Both the position numbers and the translations under genes were made by a program. A stretch of 32,500 nucleotides of DNA from Mesostigma viride (taxonomy: Eukaryota; Streptophyta; Mesostigmatophyceae; Mesostigmatales; Mesostigmataceae), in NCBI GenBank assembly GCA_009746045.1, contig RPFO01001162.1:125001-157500 (forward strand). The letters are read 5' to 3'. The notes below the pieces were generated by a model. It saw nothing but the letters and a program-made list of their open reading frames with translations, was not told the origin of the DNA and did no database searches. Below, in pieces: positions 1 through 11,219 of this stretch; position 1 is the stretch's first letter, and the number at the start of each line of letters is the position of its first letter.

Positions 1-1412
<1,412 letters not shown>

Positions 1413-1424
1413 ATGAAGTCATAT
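1413..1424. repeat. Target-site duplication, left, of copy A
   Basis: ATGAAGTCATAT here is repeated exactly at 1985-1996. The two flank the truncated retroelement copy at 1425-1984. A 12-bp duplication fits target-primed reverse transcription. Confidence 0.85.
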
Positions 1425-1984
1425 TAATTAATTAATTAAAATCATAGCTCCGTTGGGAGCATATGTAACACATAGCCCTGAGAAAGGGGCATCTATGGGT
1501 TTGTAATACAATCAGGGCTACAACCTGCAGGTGGAGGATGTACAACTGTCACCTGCTCTGGGTGCACAAGGTGCACCTGCACCGCCATGATGGTTCATGC
1601 CTCCTTAACAAGCACAGGCACCCAGGGGGGGCTTGAGGAGAGGGCCTAGAAGGCCTGCATGACATATGGGGTGGAGGGTATGTGGCTAGGCTATAGCTGG
1701 TGTACACATGGCATCTCAGCAGAGAGTAACTCCCTGCATAGGCATCGCATGGCTAAATTCTTAATGCATCATCCATGGGAGGTCCCATTGTAGGCTGGGC
1801 GCGGCTAGATACTGAAAGCATCATCCATGGGGGCCATTATGGGCGCACATGCGCGTGGGCCACTTGCAAGGCTAAGCCTATCTAATCTACACTACTGGTA
1901 TATTCCCTAGCCTGGAGTGGCAGGAGGGGCCTGCCAGGGCTTGTGGTCAACGTGGATGACCGCCCCCCTCCAGTATACCGGAGT
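1425..1984 (-). mobile_element. 5'-truncated ORF1-type non-LTR retroelement (copy A)
   Basis: Read on the minus strand, the copy starts at 1984 within sequence homologous to the last part of the ORF1 gene at about 31660-31780. Shared blocks include TACTGGA, CCACAAGCCCTGGCAGGC and GTGTAGA-TAGATAG. It continues through a 3' UTR matching 31782-32186 and ends in a TTAATTAATTAAT tail at 1425-1438. Twelve-bp duplications flank it. Short hairpins are conserved with the other copies, among them GCAGAGAG/CTCCCTGC, GGTGCAC/GTGCACC and GCTCC-GTTG-GGAGC. There is no functional ORF. It is a typical 5'-truncated insertion, and it proves that the family's 3' UTR directly follows ORF1. Confidence 0.85.
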
Positions 1985-1996
1985 ATGAAGTCATAT
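1985..1996. repeat. Target-site duplication, right, of copy A
   Basis: Exact second copy of ATGAAGTCATAT (first copy at 1413-1424), immediately 5' of the truncated element in its own orientation. Confidence 0.85.
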
Positions 1997-3698
1997 GTGT
2001 TGCGCCATGCCCAGCACGGCACACGTATACACTGTCCACGTGGTGGGGATGCAATATAGAAATATTTTAAACATTGGTTTTGCTTATGACCTTTGTCTCC
2101 GCAAAAAAGGAGCTGAACCAGTGGACAAATGACTGCAATATCCACATGCACCAGGCACCCCTAAATTTGGTGAACATAGTTGCATGGCCTTGGGCCGACT
2201 TGGCACCCGCAACTAAACGCTAGATAGACATCCATTCGATTTTCCATTTCATTGAGGATCTATGCTCATGTTACGCAGTCACTTGTTAATCCCCACCGAC
2301 GCAGCGCAACCCATGCAGACCTGTGTGTCACAACAGCTTGAGGATGCATGTAGGGCTTGAGGGACTTCCCGTACTCCGCGCCCACATGATTGACAAGAAG
2401 AAGTGCGACAGGCACCTGTTGTCCTGAAGGGTATGACCCTGTTGTCTCCCCACGGCCTGCGCGGCCCATGGCTAGCCAGGGTAGAAGTCCTCAGGTAGAG
2501 GTTGTTGCACCTGAGGACAGGCGCTGCACTACCTCATCACCTGCCATTACAGTAGAGGAGACAGTCGGATGATGACTATATATCCCCATCTAGTACAATA
2601 GGGTTGGGGCATGATGCAGACGATGTTTATGCTAAATTTTCTGATGCGAATACGTAGTACTCCATGGCATGCCTATGTGTATGACACGCAAGTACTTACT
2701 CACTGGCACGTGGCTCTGGGACCCTTCTGGAACTCCTAAGCCAGTGGCAGGGCATGCTGCCGAACGCATTGATACGACTTACACGCCAAGACGCGGCATG
2801 GTAAACACAGCACTTCGGGGCGCCAGGAGCCTGCACTTGTTCCCCTAGAAATAGCTCAGTGCTATGTCATTTCCCTGTTCTCAATGTATCCCCCCTGCCA
2901 TCCCTTTCATTTGGGATCAATTCTTTGTTACCCAACCGTGTGCTTTAGCACCACTAGGAACATATTTGTCCTCTTTTGTTCATGTCATCAAAGCCATACA
3001 CATGAAATGGCATGACAGAAACGGCTGCATTGCTCTGTGTTGCGAAGACTGAGATTTGATGCGATTTGTCCAGTACGGACGACAAGCACAAAACCATTAG
3101 GTGGGTTGCTGCTGCGCGTAGCAACTTGCTGCGGATGCCCCAAAATTATTTTCGAAATGCATTAGCGGCATCACCAAGGGTACTTCCCGTCCGCTGCACA
3201 AAATGGGACCTGCGATTCAACGACTCCTGGATTGATGCACTGGCACTGTTATTGGCGCCGTATGCACGCTTGTGCTCCTTCCTGCAACCGCAAAAGCAAA
3301 CAAGGACACCAAGATGGACGAGCCAGCGAATCAACCGCGGTGTATGCCTCAACATTCCACCAAGCCACATTGAGGGAAAGCCACCCATCATCTCCAGCAC
3401 ACATGCTAAACATGCCATTGGCCTTACCCAGTCATATGCACAGGAACCCAGCGTGCCTGGCATCTATGAACATGTCTATGGGAATCTTATTACCAGGCAA
3501 TGCTCAACCTCTTCCCCCTCACCCCTCGTTGCTCCCCGCCTAAATGACCCAGTCACCACCGCAGCATCCACCCTGATTCTAACTCGACGAGAAAAATGGG
3601 ATGAACAACATTATCAATATGACCCGAAACGTTCAATTTCCAGCAAGGCCTGTGACGAAATGCCGGTGTGCACCTGAGTGGCGTTTGTTCAAACGCCT
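1997..3698. other. Intergenic region, no supported gene
   Basis: Open frames exist (for example 3066-3677 plus, starting at a TTG) but none has a recognisable domain, and overlapping frames on both strands are equally open. No RNA gene was recognised. A zinc-knuckle-like string on the minus strand near 2095 lacks its first cysteine and is treated as chance. Confidence 0.55.
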
Positions 3699-4570
3699 GT
3701 GGGTGGGTGGGTGGGTGGGTGGGTGGGTGGGTGGGTGGGTGGGTGGGTGGGTGGGTGGGTGGGTGGGTGGGTGGGTGGGTGGGTGGGTGGGTGGGTGGGT
3801 GGGTGGGTGGGTGGGTGGGTGGGTGGGTGGGTGGGTGGGTGGGTGGGTGGGTGGGTGGGTGGGTGGGTGGGTGGGTGGGTGGGTGGGTGGGTGGGTGGGT
3901 GGGTGGGTGGGTGGGTGGGTGGGTGGGTGGGTGGGTGGGTGGGTGGGTGGGTGGGTGGGTGGGTGGGTGGGTGGGTGGGTGGGTGGGTGGGTGGACGGGT
4001 GGGTGGGTGGGTGGGTGGGTGGGTGGGTGGGTGGGTGGGTGGGTGGGTGGGTGGGTGGGTGGGTGGGTGGGTGGGTGGGTGGGTGGGTGGGTGGGTGGGT
4101 GGGTGGGTGGGTGGGTGGGTGGGTGGGTGGGTGGGTGGGTGGGTGGGTGGGTGGGTGGGTGGGTGGGTGGGTGGTGGGTGGGTGGGTGGGTGGGTGGGTG
4201 GGTGGGTGGGTGGGTGGGTGGGTGGGTGGGTGGGTGGGTGGGTGGGTGGGTGGGTGGGTGGGTGGGTGGGTGGGTGGGTGGGTGGGTGGGTGGGTGGGTG
4301 GGTGGGTGGGTGGGTGGACGGGTGGGTGGGTGGACGGGTGGGTGGGTGGACGGGTGGGTGGGTGGACGGGTGGGTGGGTGGGTGGGTGGGTGGGTGGGTG
4401 GGTGGGTGGGTGGGTGGGTGGGTGGGTGGGTGGGTGGGTGGGTGGTGGGTGGGTGGGTGGGTGGGTGGGTGGGTGGGTGGGTGGGTGGGTGGGTGGGTGG
4501 GTGGGTGGGTGGGTGGGTGGGTGGGTGGGTGGGTGGGTGGGTGGGTGGGTGGGTGGGTGGGTGGGTGGGT
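3699..4570 (+). repeat. (GGGT)n tetranucleotide array
   Basis: About 870 bp of GGGT units with G-richness on the plus strand. Interruptions are a lone GGAC variant near 3995, two 1-nt phase slips (near 4173 and 4443) and a cluster of four GGAC variants with adenines at 4318, 4334, 4350 and 4366, exactly 16 bp apart. The long Trp-Val-Gly-Gly and Pro-Thr-His ORFs through it on both strands are artefacts. The plus strand is a very dense potential G-quadruplex tract. Confidence 0.98.
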
Positions 4571-4910
4571 ACGCTGCGCCTGGACAGAATTTGTTATGGC
4601 CACAACAGGATGCAAGCCTGACACAGCTATGTGCGATCACGAGCTTGCCTAAAGCACTACAAAAGTGGATCTTAGTTCATCCAAGTGTGAAAGTGCAGAC
4701 ATTCAACTTCCAAAAAGAACCCTAATTGTGAAAAGTTTTCCACTGCAGGCCGACCCCCCCAAAAAAACAGACTGCAAACAAGATTGTGGTGGTGCCAATG
4801 CGATGGTGGGCTGTGAAGTTGACCTGACGAGGACAACAAAAACGGCTGCGGCGGCGGTGGTCGTGTTTGCAAATGCCACATGATGCACCATGCGTGGCCT
4901 CTGCAGACAG
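4571..4910. other. Intergenic spacer, no gene seen
   Basis: Short unique sequence between the GGGT array and the next minisatellite. No ORF, RNA gene or regulatory site could be supported. Confidence 0.5.
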
Positions 4911-5210
4911 CACTGCTGCGGAGGCGCGCACGACAACAACAACAGACCGCGCTGTTGCGGAGGCGCGCACGACAACAACAAAACAGACCGCACTGTTGCG
5001 GAGGCATGCACAACAACAAAAAAACAGACCGCACTGTTCGGAGGAGCGCACGACAACAACAACAGACCGCGCCGTCACAGAGGCACGCACGACAACAACA
5101 ACAGACCGCACTGCTACAGAGGCACGCACGACAACAACAACAACAGACCGCGCTGTTGCGGAGGCGCGCGCGACAACAACAACAGACCGCGCTGTTGCGG
5201 GGGCACCTAC
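4911..5210. repeat. Minisatellite, unit about 36-42 bp
   Basis: Roughly seven and a half tandem units share the pattern GCGGAGGCGCGCACGACAAC followed by a short CAA run and AGACCGCGCTGTT. Units differ mainly in the number of CAA triplets and in a CACAGAGG variant. All six frames are open because of the composition, which yields long spurious ORFs. It lies downstream of the CWC25 stop codon and could be in its 3' UTR or beyond. Confidence 0.9.
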
Positions 5211-5583
5211 TCGAGGAAGTTGGAGCCGCCAGGGGCGTCGCGCCGCGCTCTATCGCTCTGCTCGATGCTGGCGTCCCGCTCGCTTGCCTGCACACAGGGG
5301 GACAAGGGGGTCTCGCAACACAGCCACAAGCGTTGGGTGAGAGGCAGAGCCCATATCGCCAGACACACAAAAGCTGCGCCACAGGAATCACAAGCAGCAG
5401 CTACAGGCGCTCTCTCTGTCACAATAGTCATCAGCTTGGCTCCACTAGTCATGTCTGCGTGGCGATGATCTTTGACTAGTGCGCAGGCACCCAATGCGGC
5501 TGGGAAAGCCAGCGCAACCCACTGCAACAAGCACGGCCAGAAGGGTATGACATGAAACCACGATGGTTTATATAGCAATGGCA
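5211..5583. other. Downstream flank of the CWC25 homologue
   Basis: Presumed 3' UTR or intergenic sequence after the minus-strand stop codon at 5584-5586. I found no TGTAA polyadenylation signal, the usual signal in chlorophycean algae, on the minus strand here. No exon matching the missing CWC25 C-terminal tail could be seen. Confidence 0.4.
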
Positions 5584-8500
5584 TTAATCATTGAGAAAGT
5601 TCATCCTTGCCTTCTGGATGCGCCGCCACCTGTCCTCCTCGTGGTGGTCCGCGTCTGCCATCATCGCCGCCAGCCGCGCCGCCTTCTCCTCTTCAGACAG
5701 CGGGCCCCGCGGGCCCCCGCCCCTGGACCTACCCGCTTCCCCTCCCCCCCCCACCCCCACTGCAGCCGCATGATCGCCGCTCCCCCGTTCTGCCGCCGGC
5801 GCCCCCCCACCGCTGCCTGTGGCGTATGCCCTGGCCCCACGGTGCCCGTCGCCAGCTGGCACTGTGGCGGAGCCAGCAGCAGGCGCCTCCCATCGGCTGC
5901 GCTTTGCAGGCGGATCCCCCGCCCGCCCGACCTCGCGCCCACCCCCCTGGGCGCCTCCAGGCAAGCTGAGGCCGTACTGCTGCCCCCCCGCCGCGCTGGA
6001 TGACGCAGGTGGTCGTGCCTCCCGCTGGGTCACGTCGCGCTCCCGCTTGCTGCTGCCGCCCGCCCTGCCGCCACCATGCTCCTCATACGGCTTGTCCCCG
6101 TGCCTGTCATCCTGCGTGTCAAACTGCTTGTCCCGACGCCTGTCCCCATCCCTGCGAGTGCCCGTGTCTCCCTCTCTGTGCTGGCTCCCCTCCTTCCTCT
6201 CCTTGCCTTCCTTGCCCTCCTTGCCCTCCTTGCCCTCCTTGCCCTCCTTGCCCTCCTTGCCCTCCTTGCCCTCCTTGCCCTCCTTGCCCTCCTTGCCCTC
6301 CTTGCCCTCCTTGCCCTCCTTGCCCTCCTTGCCCTCCTTGCCCTCCTTGCCCTCCTTGCCCTCCTTGCCCTCCTTGCCCTCCTTCCTCTCCTTGCGTGCG
6401 GCCTTCTCCTCCCTCCTCGCCTGCTTGGCTGCGCGCCGCGCCGCCTTCTCCTCCTCCTTGCGCTGGCGCTTGTCATCCTTGTCGCCGCCTGCGGTCTCCT
6501 TGCGCGCCTGGTGGTGGCAGCGACCCGAGCGCACACCGAGCGCACGCACAAGCAAAAGGGAGTCCACACACACGCGAGGTGGGCCTCGGCGCTGGATGTG
6601 GGTATGTGGCAGAAGAGAGGCCCTGTGCCCACAGTACTAACCTCACCGCACCATGCGGGCTACATGGTGCCGCGTGCCAACGACAGGCCCCGCGTGCTGC
6701 TGGGGTGTAGGCTTTGGGGCCGATTGCCTCGGCAGTGTTGCCATGGCAAGTACCTCCCACCAAACACCGTGTGCCTAGGGAGCCCGTGCCATAGGCAGCC
6801 CCTGGCCCTTCCTTCCCACCACCGTGACCGTGGGCATATGCATCCGTACACTGGTCTAAAGGGTGTGGGTGTGGGCCCAGCGCCCTACCCTGCCCGCGCC
6901 CGCATGTCCCCGTGCGTGGCCCTGCCTACCACACACGGTGCAGTGCAGACACATAACACGGCCCAGCCCCCTCGTGCAAACACTTAACGCACACACGTCA
7001 TGCATGCGAGTCGCATCCCAGGCCATACGCGGCGCCTGCTGTTACACACATGGCGGCGGCAGCGCTCCATCCCCCCATTCCCCTCCCCATCCACCCACCC
7101 ACCCACCCACCCACCCACCCACCCACCCACCCACCCACCCACCCACCCACCCACCCCACCCACCCACCCACCCACCCACCCACCCACCCACCCACCCACC
7201 CACCCACCCACCCACCCACCCACCCACCCACCCACCCACCCACCCACCCACCCACCCACCCACCCACCCACCCACCCACCTCTCTTGCAATCGCCTCCAT
7301 CTTGACGGGGTTGCTGCGGATGCGTGCCAGCGCCGCCTGCTCCTGCTGCTTGATGGCAAGAAGGGGGTCGCTGTGCAGCCGCCGCCACTGCTCGTTGGCC
7401 GAGAAGGTGGGCAGCTTGGCGCCGCCCGCACTGCTGGCACCCGCGGCATCACCCCCCTGCAGCTTACCAGCGGCTTTCTCTGGAAGGAAGAGCGACCCCG
7501 GCACTTGGCCCAGCTGCAAGCAGGCACGGGGCAAGCACGGGGTAAGCACGGGGTAAAACACCATTGCAGGCAGGCAGCAGGCGGCAGGCAGAGAGGAACA
7601 TGACACTTTGTGCATACCTCCACTCTGCGATCAACGGTGACACGGTAAAATCAAAGGGCAGTGCTGGCCAGGATTTCGTGCGTACGTACAAACAATGTGC
7701 ACACACACACACACAAACACACACACACAACACACAAACACATAAACATACACGCCCACACACACACACATACACACACACACACACACCATGTGCGGGC
7801 GGCTGGCCAGGAGCCAACGGCCCCCACGACAGGGATGCGTGAGGAAAGGGTCCACTCCTACACCAATGGCCACCACACGGGTAGGCGCGGCGTGTGCCAG
7901 AACAAGCAAGGTGTATGCCACACAACACCGGGCCAGCGCAGGACCGACGGCAGCCACGTGCAACCACAGGCAGGTGAGGTGGCAGCCACGTGCAACCACA
8001 GGCAGGAGAGGTGGAAGCCACGTGCAACCACAGGCAGGAGAGGTGGCAGCCATGTGCAACCACAGGCAGGAGAGGTGGCAGCCACGTGCAACCACAGGCA
8101 GGAGAGGTAGCAGCCGCGCGCAACCACAGGCAGGAGAGGTAGCAGCCGCGCGCAACCACAGGCAGGAGAGGTGGCAGCCATGTGCAACCACAGGCAGGAG
8201 AGGTGGCAGCCACGTGCAACCACAGGCAGGAGAGGTGGAAGCCCCGTGCAACCTCAGGCAGGAGAGGTGGCAGCCACGTGCAACCACAGGCAGGAGAGGT
8301 GGCAGCCACATGCAACCACAGGCAGGAGAGGTAGCAGCCGCGCGCAACCACAGGCAGGAGAGGTAGCAGCCGCGCGCAACCACAGGCAGGAGAGGTGGCA
8401 GCCACGTGCAACCACAGGCAGGAGAGGTGGCAGCCGCGCGCAACCACAGGCAGGAGAGGTGGCAGCCACGCGCAACCACAGGAAGGAGAGGTAGCAGCCA

Positions 8501-10690
8501 CATGCAACCACAGGCAGGAGAGGTGGCAGCCACGTGCAACCACAGGCAGGAGAGGTGGCAGCCACGTGCAACCACAAGCAGGAGAGGTGGCAGCCTTGAG
8601 CAACCACAGCCAGGCAACGAGGGGCATGTGATCCATCGCGTCTGGCCACTCTTGTCACCCGCCCAGGTGCAAGCCGGGGATAGGCGGCGCGGGGTAGGGA
8701 ATGACGTGGGTACTGGGTAGGCCGCTTCGCATGCGACCGACCGAATCACCGGGGTAGGACGCTTCGCATGCGACCGACCTAACCACCCCGGGACCGTATT
8801 TTACCGTACTGTGTACTTTTTATCTCAGCATTAATTAATTCATTAATTAATTAGGAACATAACTCCGTTGGGAGTATATGTAGCACATATCCCTGAGAAG
8901 GGGCATATGGCTTTTAATACATTCTGGGCTACTTCCTGCAAGGGTAGGGTGTTAACTACACAAGCTCTGGGTGCACAAAGTGCACCTGCACCACCATGAT
9001 GTATCAGAGCTCAAAGGCCTGGCATGGGGTGGGAGATCATCATGGCTAAACAATGGCTAGGGCATGGCTTCTCAGCAGAGAGTAGCTCTCTGCATGGGCA
9101 CGACTAAATAAAGCTAGGCATCATCTGGTGTGGGGCACATCATAGGCACACATGTACATGGCTAAATAATGCTAAGGCACCAGCTGGTATGGGGCCCGTA
9201 ATAGGCGTACATATCTCAGCATGCGACCGACCAATACACTAGGCACAGGCTGGATTCGCCCCCCTCACCCTCTTTGCCCCCCACACGATTGCCATGCCCC
9301 CCCCCACACAAAACGGCCACCTGCGGTGCTGCGTGTTTCCCCCTTGCCGCACCTGCAACAACAGGCTACAACCCCTTGCCGCACCTGCTTGACGTCGTTG
9401 CCCTCCGCAGGCATCTCGTACTTCTTGCCCAGCAGGTAATCCTCGGCGCTGCTCTTGCCCGACACGACCGCGAGGCCGGGGTCATACAGAAAGTCCACGC
9501 GGTCTTGCCGTCTGCGGGGCAGAAAGGGGGCCAAGTCAGCCCACACGCACACCCGCAGTAATGGCAGCAGAGGGAGGCAAGTCAGCTCACGTGCGCACCC
9601 GAAGTAATGGCAGCAGAGGGAGGCAAGTCAGCCCACATGCGCACCCCCAGTAACAGCAGCAGGCAAGCGGTCAATCACTGGTGTCCAGGCAGACTGGAAA
9701 GGAGGGTGAAAGGTGCAATCAATGCATTCATGGGTAGGTATGCTCGAAGTCAGGAAATAGATACAAGAATTAGACGGACTAGGATGGAAGAAGGGTGAAG
9801 CGTGCAACCAATCCAGTCATGGGTAGGTATGGTTTGAGTTCCAAGCCTATCTGTGGCCTCTGGACGCTGGGGCAGCCATAATGCATCCGCTATGCCAATC
9901 TGCTACTTGTTAACCATGTATCACGCCCGCAGTTGGGCCTGCACCATGGTGTAGAGAGCGTCCTCTGTGGCCTGCCCACTTGAGGCAGTGAGAGAAGTTA
10001 GGGCACCCTCCCTCCTTATCTTTGCGGATAGGGGTTGAAGGTTCCTTTATTGGCACCCCCGTGACGCTCTCTACGTGCTTTTAATACATTAATCGGTAGG
10101 TATGCTGGTACTCAGGAAGTAGATACAGGAATTAGATGGCCGAGGACAGATATCTTCAGCAACAAATGCCCCACCAAAAGCTACACCGACGAAAAAAGGC
10201 TTTTTCAGCAGGAATGCAGCTTGCACACTCTGTTGTTAAAATTAACTGTGCCCCAGCTTTTCACAAATGCTGCACAATAAGCCTCACATCACGTCGCTGT
10301 CAACGGCCAAACAGCTCCACAAGGCTTGGAAATTTGTGGCCAGAAATGCATTAATCCTATCTCTGGCGGCTACCAAAAATGCTAGCCATCGAGTCAAGGT
10401 TGCCGAATGTGAGCGGCAGGGAAAGCAATCTATTTGTTTTACCAAACTGCAAAGCCATGGACGTCAAAAGGAAACTGTACACCGGATCCCGCCATAGCTT
10501 ACTTTGCCAAGCCGGCATCCTCTTGCATTTTCTGAAATTCCTCATACTTCCGACGTTCCTCCACCTCCCTCCGCAATTCCGCCAACTTTTTGTCCTCGGC
10601 CTCCTTTTCCTGTTCCTTCTTCCAAACCGCTTCAATCTGCTTATATCCTCCCGTGTGCCAGCTTTTCTTATTCAAAAAAGCAAGCGCCAT
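5584..10690 (-). CDS. CWC25: CWC25 homologue, pre-mRNA splicing factor, four exons
   Basis: CWC25 joins the spliceosome around the first catalytic step. Exons: 10690-10503, 9511-9385, 7513-7280, 6507-5584; all junctions are GT-AG and phases agree, giving 490 residues. Exon 1 holds the family N-terminus (LNKKSWHTGGYKQIEAVW, then a charged helix). Exon 2 has RVDFLYDPG and SAEDYLLGKKYE, matching the family's LDWMYQGP and DEYLLG. Exon 3 has PGSLF, DPLLAI and NPVKM. Exon 4 is a Lys/Glu/Arg-rich low-complexity region with about 19 Lys-Glu-Gly repeats, then GYGLSL-like QYGLSLPG and LSEEEKAARLAAMMADA. The start at 10690 is chosen because LNKKSW follows directly. The ORF stops just after NFLND, where related proteins continue, so the tail is absent or lies in an unseen exon. 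The exon 3 donor is ambiguous because it lies in a GGGT array. Family assignment is strong; function is inferred. Confidence 0.9.
6203..6384 (-). repeat. 9-bp coding repeat encoding Lys-Glu-Gly
   Basis: About 19 nearly perfect copies of AAGGAGGGC (minus strand) lie in frame inside exon 4 of the CWC25 homologue. They expand the basic region that many family members have as poly-Lys/Glu. Slippage by whole units keeps the frame. Plus-strand ORFs of Leu-Ala-Leu or Pro-Cys-Pro are shadows. Confidence 0.93.
6508..7279 (-). other. CWC25 intron 3, beginning with a (GGGT)n tract
   Basis: A 772-bp intron. Its 5' splice site GAG|GTGGGT is itself the first unit of a minus-strand GGGT array (7091-7279), so the donor GT is repeated every four bases. 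The acceptor is taken as CCACCACCAG|GCGCGC (6508-6509), which keeps phase 0 with GAG|GT. An alternative pair (donor one unit inside the array, acceptor GACCGCAG) also keeps the frame. Confidence 0.7.
7091..7280 (-). repeat. (GGGT)n on minus, (CCCA)n on plus
   Basis: About 190 bp of tetranucleotide repeat with one phase slip near 7156. In the sense strand of the CWC25 transcript it reads GGGTGGGT and starts at the 5' splice site of intron 3. It is the same motif as the 3699-4570 array, but on the opposite strand. Confidence 0.96.
7698..7790 (+). repeat. Imperfect (CA)n microsatellite
   Basis: An interrupted CA/ACAC tract of about 90 bp in intron 2 of the CWC25 homologue, with AAAC and ATAC interruptions. 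Confidence 0.93.
7952..8612 (+). repeat. 32-bp minisatellite, about 21 units
   Basis: The tandem unit is GCCACGTGCAACCACAGGCA followed by GGAGAGGTGGCA, 32 bp. Variants carry GCGCGC in place of ACGTG, often in adjacent pairs (near 8111-8150 and 8336-8375), which suggests that multi-unit blocks were duplicated. Because 32 is not a multiple of three, every frame cycles over 96 bp and gives long spurious ORFs rich in Cys, Leu and Trp. It lies in an intron. Confidence 0.95.
8821..8831. repeat. Target-site duplication, left, of copy B
   Basis: TATCTCAGCAT occurs here and exactly again at 9212-9222, flanking the truncated retroelement copy at 8832-9211. Confidence 0.82.
8832..9211 (-). mobile_element. 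5'-truncated ORF1-type non-LTR retroelement (copy B)
   Basis: This is 3' UTR sequence only, reading on the minus strand from 9211 to a tail of TTAATTAATTAAT-like sequence at 8832-8852. It shares with copy A and with 31782-32186 the blocks CATGTACATGTGTGCC, GATGATGCCTAGCTTTATTT, GCAGAGAG-CTA-CTCTCTGC, GGTGCAC-TTT-GTGCACC and ACTCC-CAAC-GGAGT. It is flanked by 11-bp duplications and is inserted in intron 2 of the CWC25 homologue in the sense orientation. Confidence 0.85.
9212..9222. repeat. Target-site duplication, right, of copy B
   Basis: Exact repeat of TATCTCAGCAT at 8821-8831. The neighbouring GCATGCGACCGACC motif also occurs at about 8731 and 8767, so the insertion landed beside an older short repeat. 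Confidence 0.82.
9532..9660 (+). repeat. Short tandem repeat, unit about 46 bp
   Basis: Nearly three units built on GGCAAGTCAGCCCACA, GCGCACCC and AGTAATGGCAGCAGAGGGAG, lying just inside intron 1. Confidence 0.85.
9951..10074. repeat. Inverted-repeat pair, 12 bp, 124 bp apart
   Basis: GTAGAGAGCGTC (9951-9962) is the exact reverse complement of GACGCTCTCTAC (10063-10074). The arrangement could be the ends of a tiny inverted-repeat element or a hairpin. No matching target duplication is evident outside the arms. Confidence 0.6.
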
Positions 10691-11219
10691 ATTTTCTAAA
10701 TTGCAAAAAGGAACGCAACAGCCACACCAAAGCCCGGCAACCCAACTACACCGCGGGAGATCAATCAAAACACCCCGCGAAGAAGGCGAGAGTACAGCGG
10801 GCACTAAGCTTTGGGCGTATGTAGATTTCCTCCTTGTGATCTAAGGTAAATTTTTCTCCTTTCTCCTCTTCCTCTCATTTTACCGTGAAAATTGAATCCA
10901 TACCCAGCCGGGTTTCGTTCTCTGACTCGGTAGTCGGTGATTAGCTGGGACTAGGGAATACACGCCTAGAAATAATAAGGTTTATCATGCCGGGTGTCAA
11001 GCTGGGCACTGGGCAGGCAGGGCAGCCGAACTGAATAGCGGTGGTATTATAGGCTATAGCTGGACACCACCAATCCACCATAGTCTGTAGCTATGCAGTT
11101 TGTAGGACTTGGCCTATTTCGGCTATTACACATCTGTTCCTATCTGTTCCTATATTATTAGGCATGGTTCCGGGGCACCGCGCCAGCCCTTGGCAATCGG
11201 CATACACCCCCCCCCACAC

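Larger units (their letters stand above)
7514..9384 (-). other. CWC25 intron 2, repeat-filled
   Basis: A 1,871-bp intron between GAACGACGTCAAGCAG|GTGCGG-like donor sequence (exon end at 9385) and the acceptor CTGCTTGCAG|CTGGGC (7514-7515). It contains a (CA)n tract, a 32-bp minisatellite and a truncated retroelement copy. Both coding phases at its ends are 0. Confidence 0.85.
9512..10502 (-). other. CWC25 intron 1
   Basis: A 991-bp intron from the donor AAA|GTAAGC (10502-10497) to the acceptor CTTTCTGCCCCGCAG (9512-9513), splitting a Lys codon in phase 2. It carries a short 46-bp tandem repeat, two related 55-bp direct repeats (about 9721-9783 and 10087-10145) and a 12-bp inverted repeat pair. 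No gene is seen inside. Confidence 0.85.

Noticed and set aside
2050-2110. Zinc-knuckle-like CGDKGHKQNQC on the minus strand
   Set aside because: The first Cys of the C-X2-C pair is missing, and no gag-like sequence surrounds it.
3066-3677. 203-codon plus-strand ORF
   Set aside because: It begins at TTG, matches no family I know, and overlapping frames on both strands are also open. Composition alone explains it.
3601-4725. Long ORFs of Trp-Val-Gly-Gly or Pro-Thr-His repeats on both strands
   Set aside because: They are translations of the GGGT array. All frames are open because the unit contains no stop codon, and the flanks have no gene signal.
4672-5479. Overlapping ORFs on both strands across the 39-bp minisatellite
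   Set aside because: They arise from CAA and GCG-rich repeat units, with no conserved domain.
7952-8612. CRISPR-like appearance of regular repeats
   Set aside because: The units are contiguous with no unique spacers, and the setting is a eukaryotic intron.
7464-8749. Long minus-strand ORFs rich in Cys, Leu and Trp over the 32-bp repeat
   Set aside because: The repeat is intronic relative to the CWC25 exons, and its 32-bp period makes every frame cycle through the same three translations.
9951-10074. Miniature inverted-repeat transposon in CWC25 intron 1
   Set aside because: The 12-bp arms are perfect, but there is no target duplication and no second copy in the window. Kept only as an inverted repeat.
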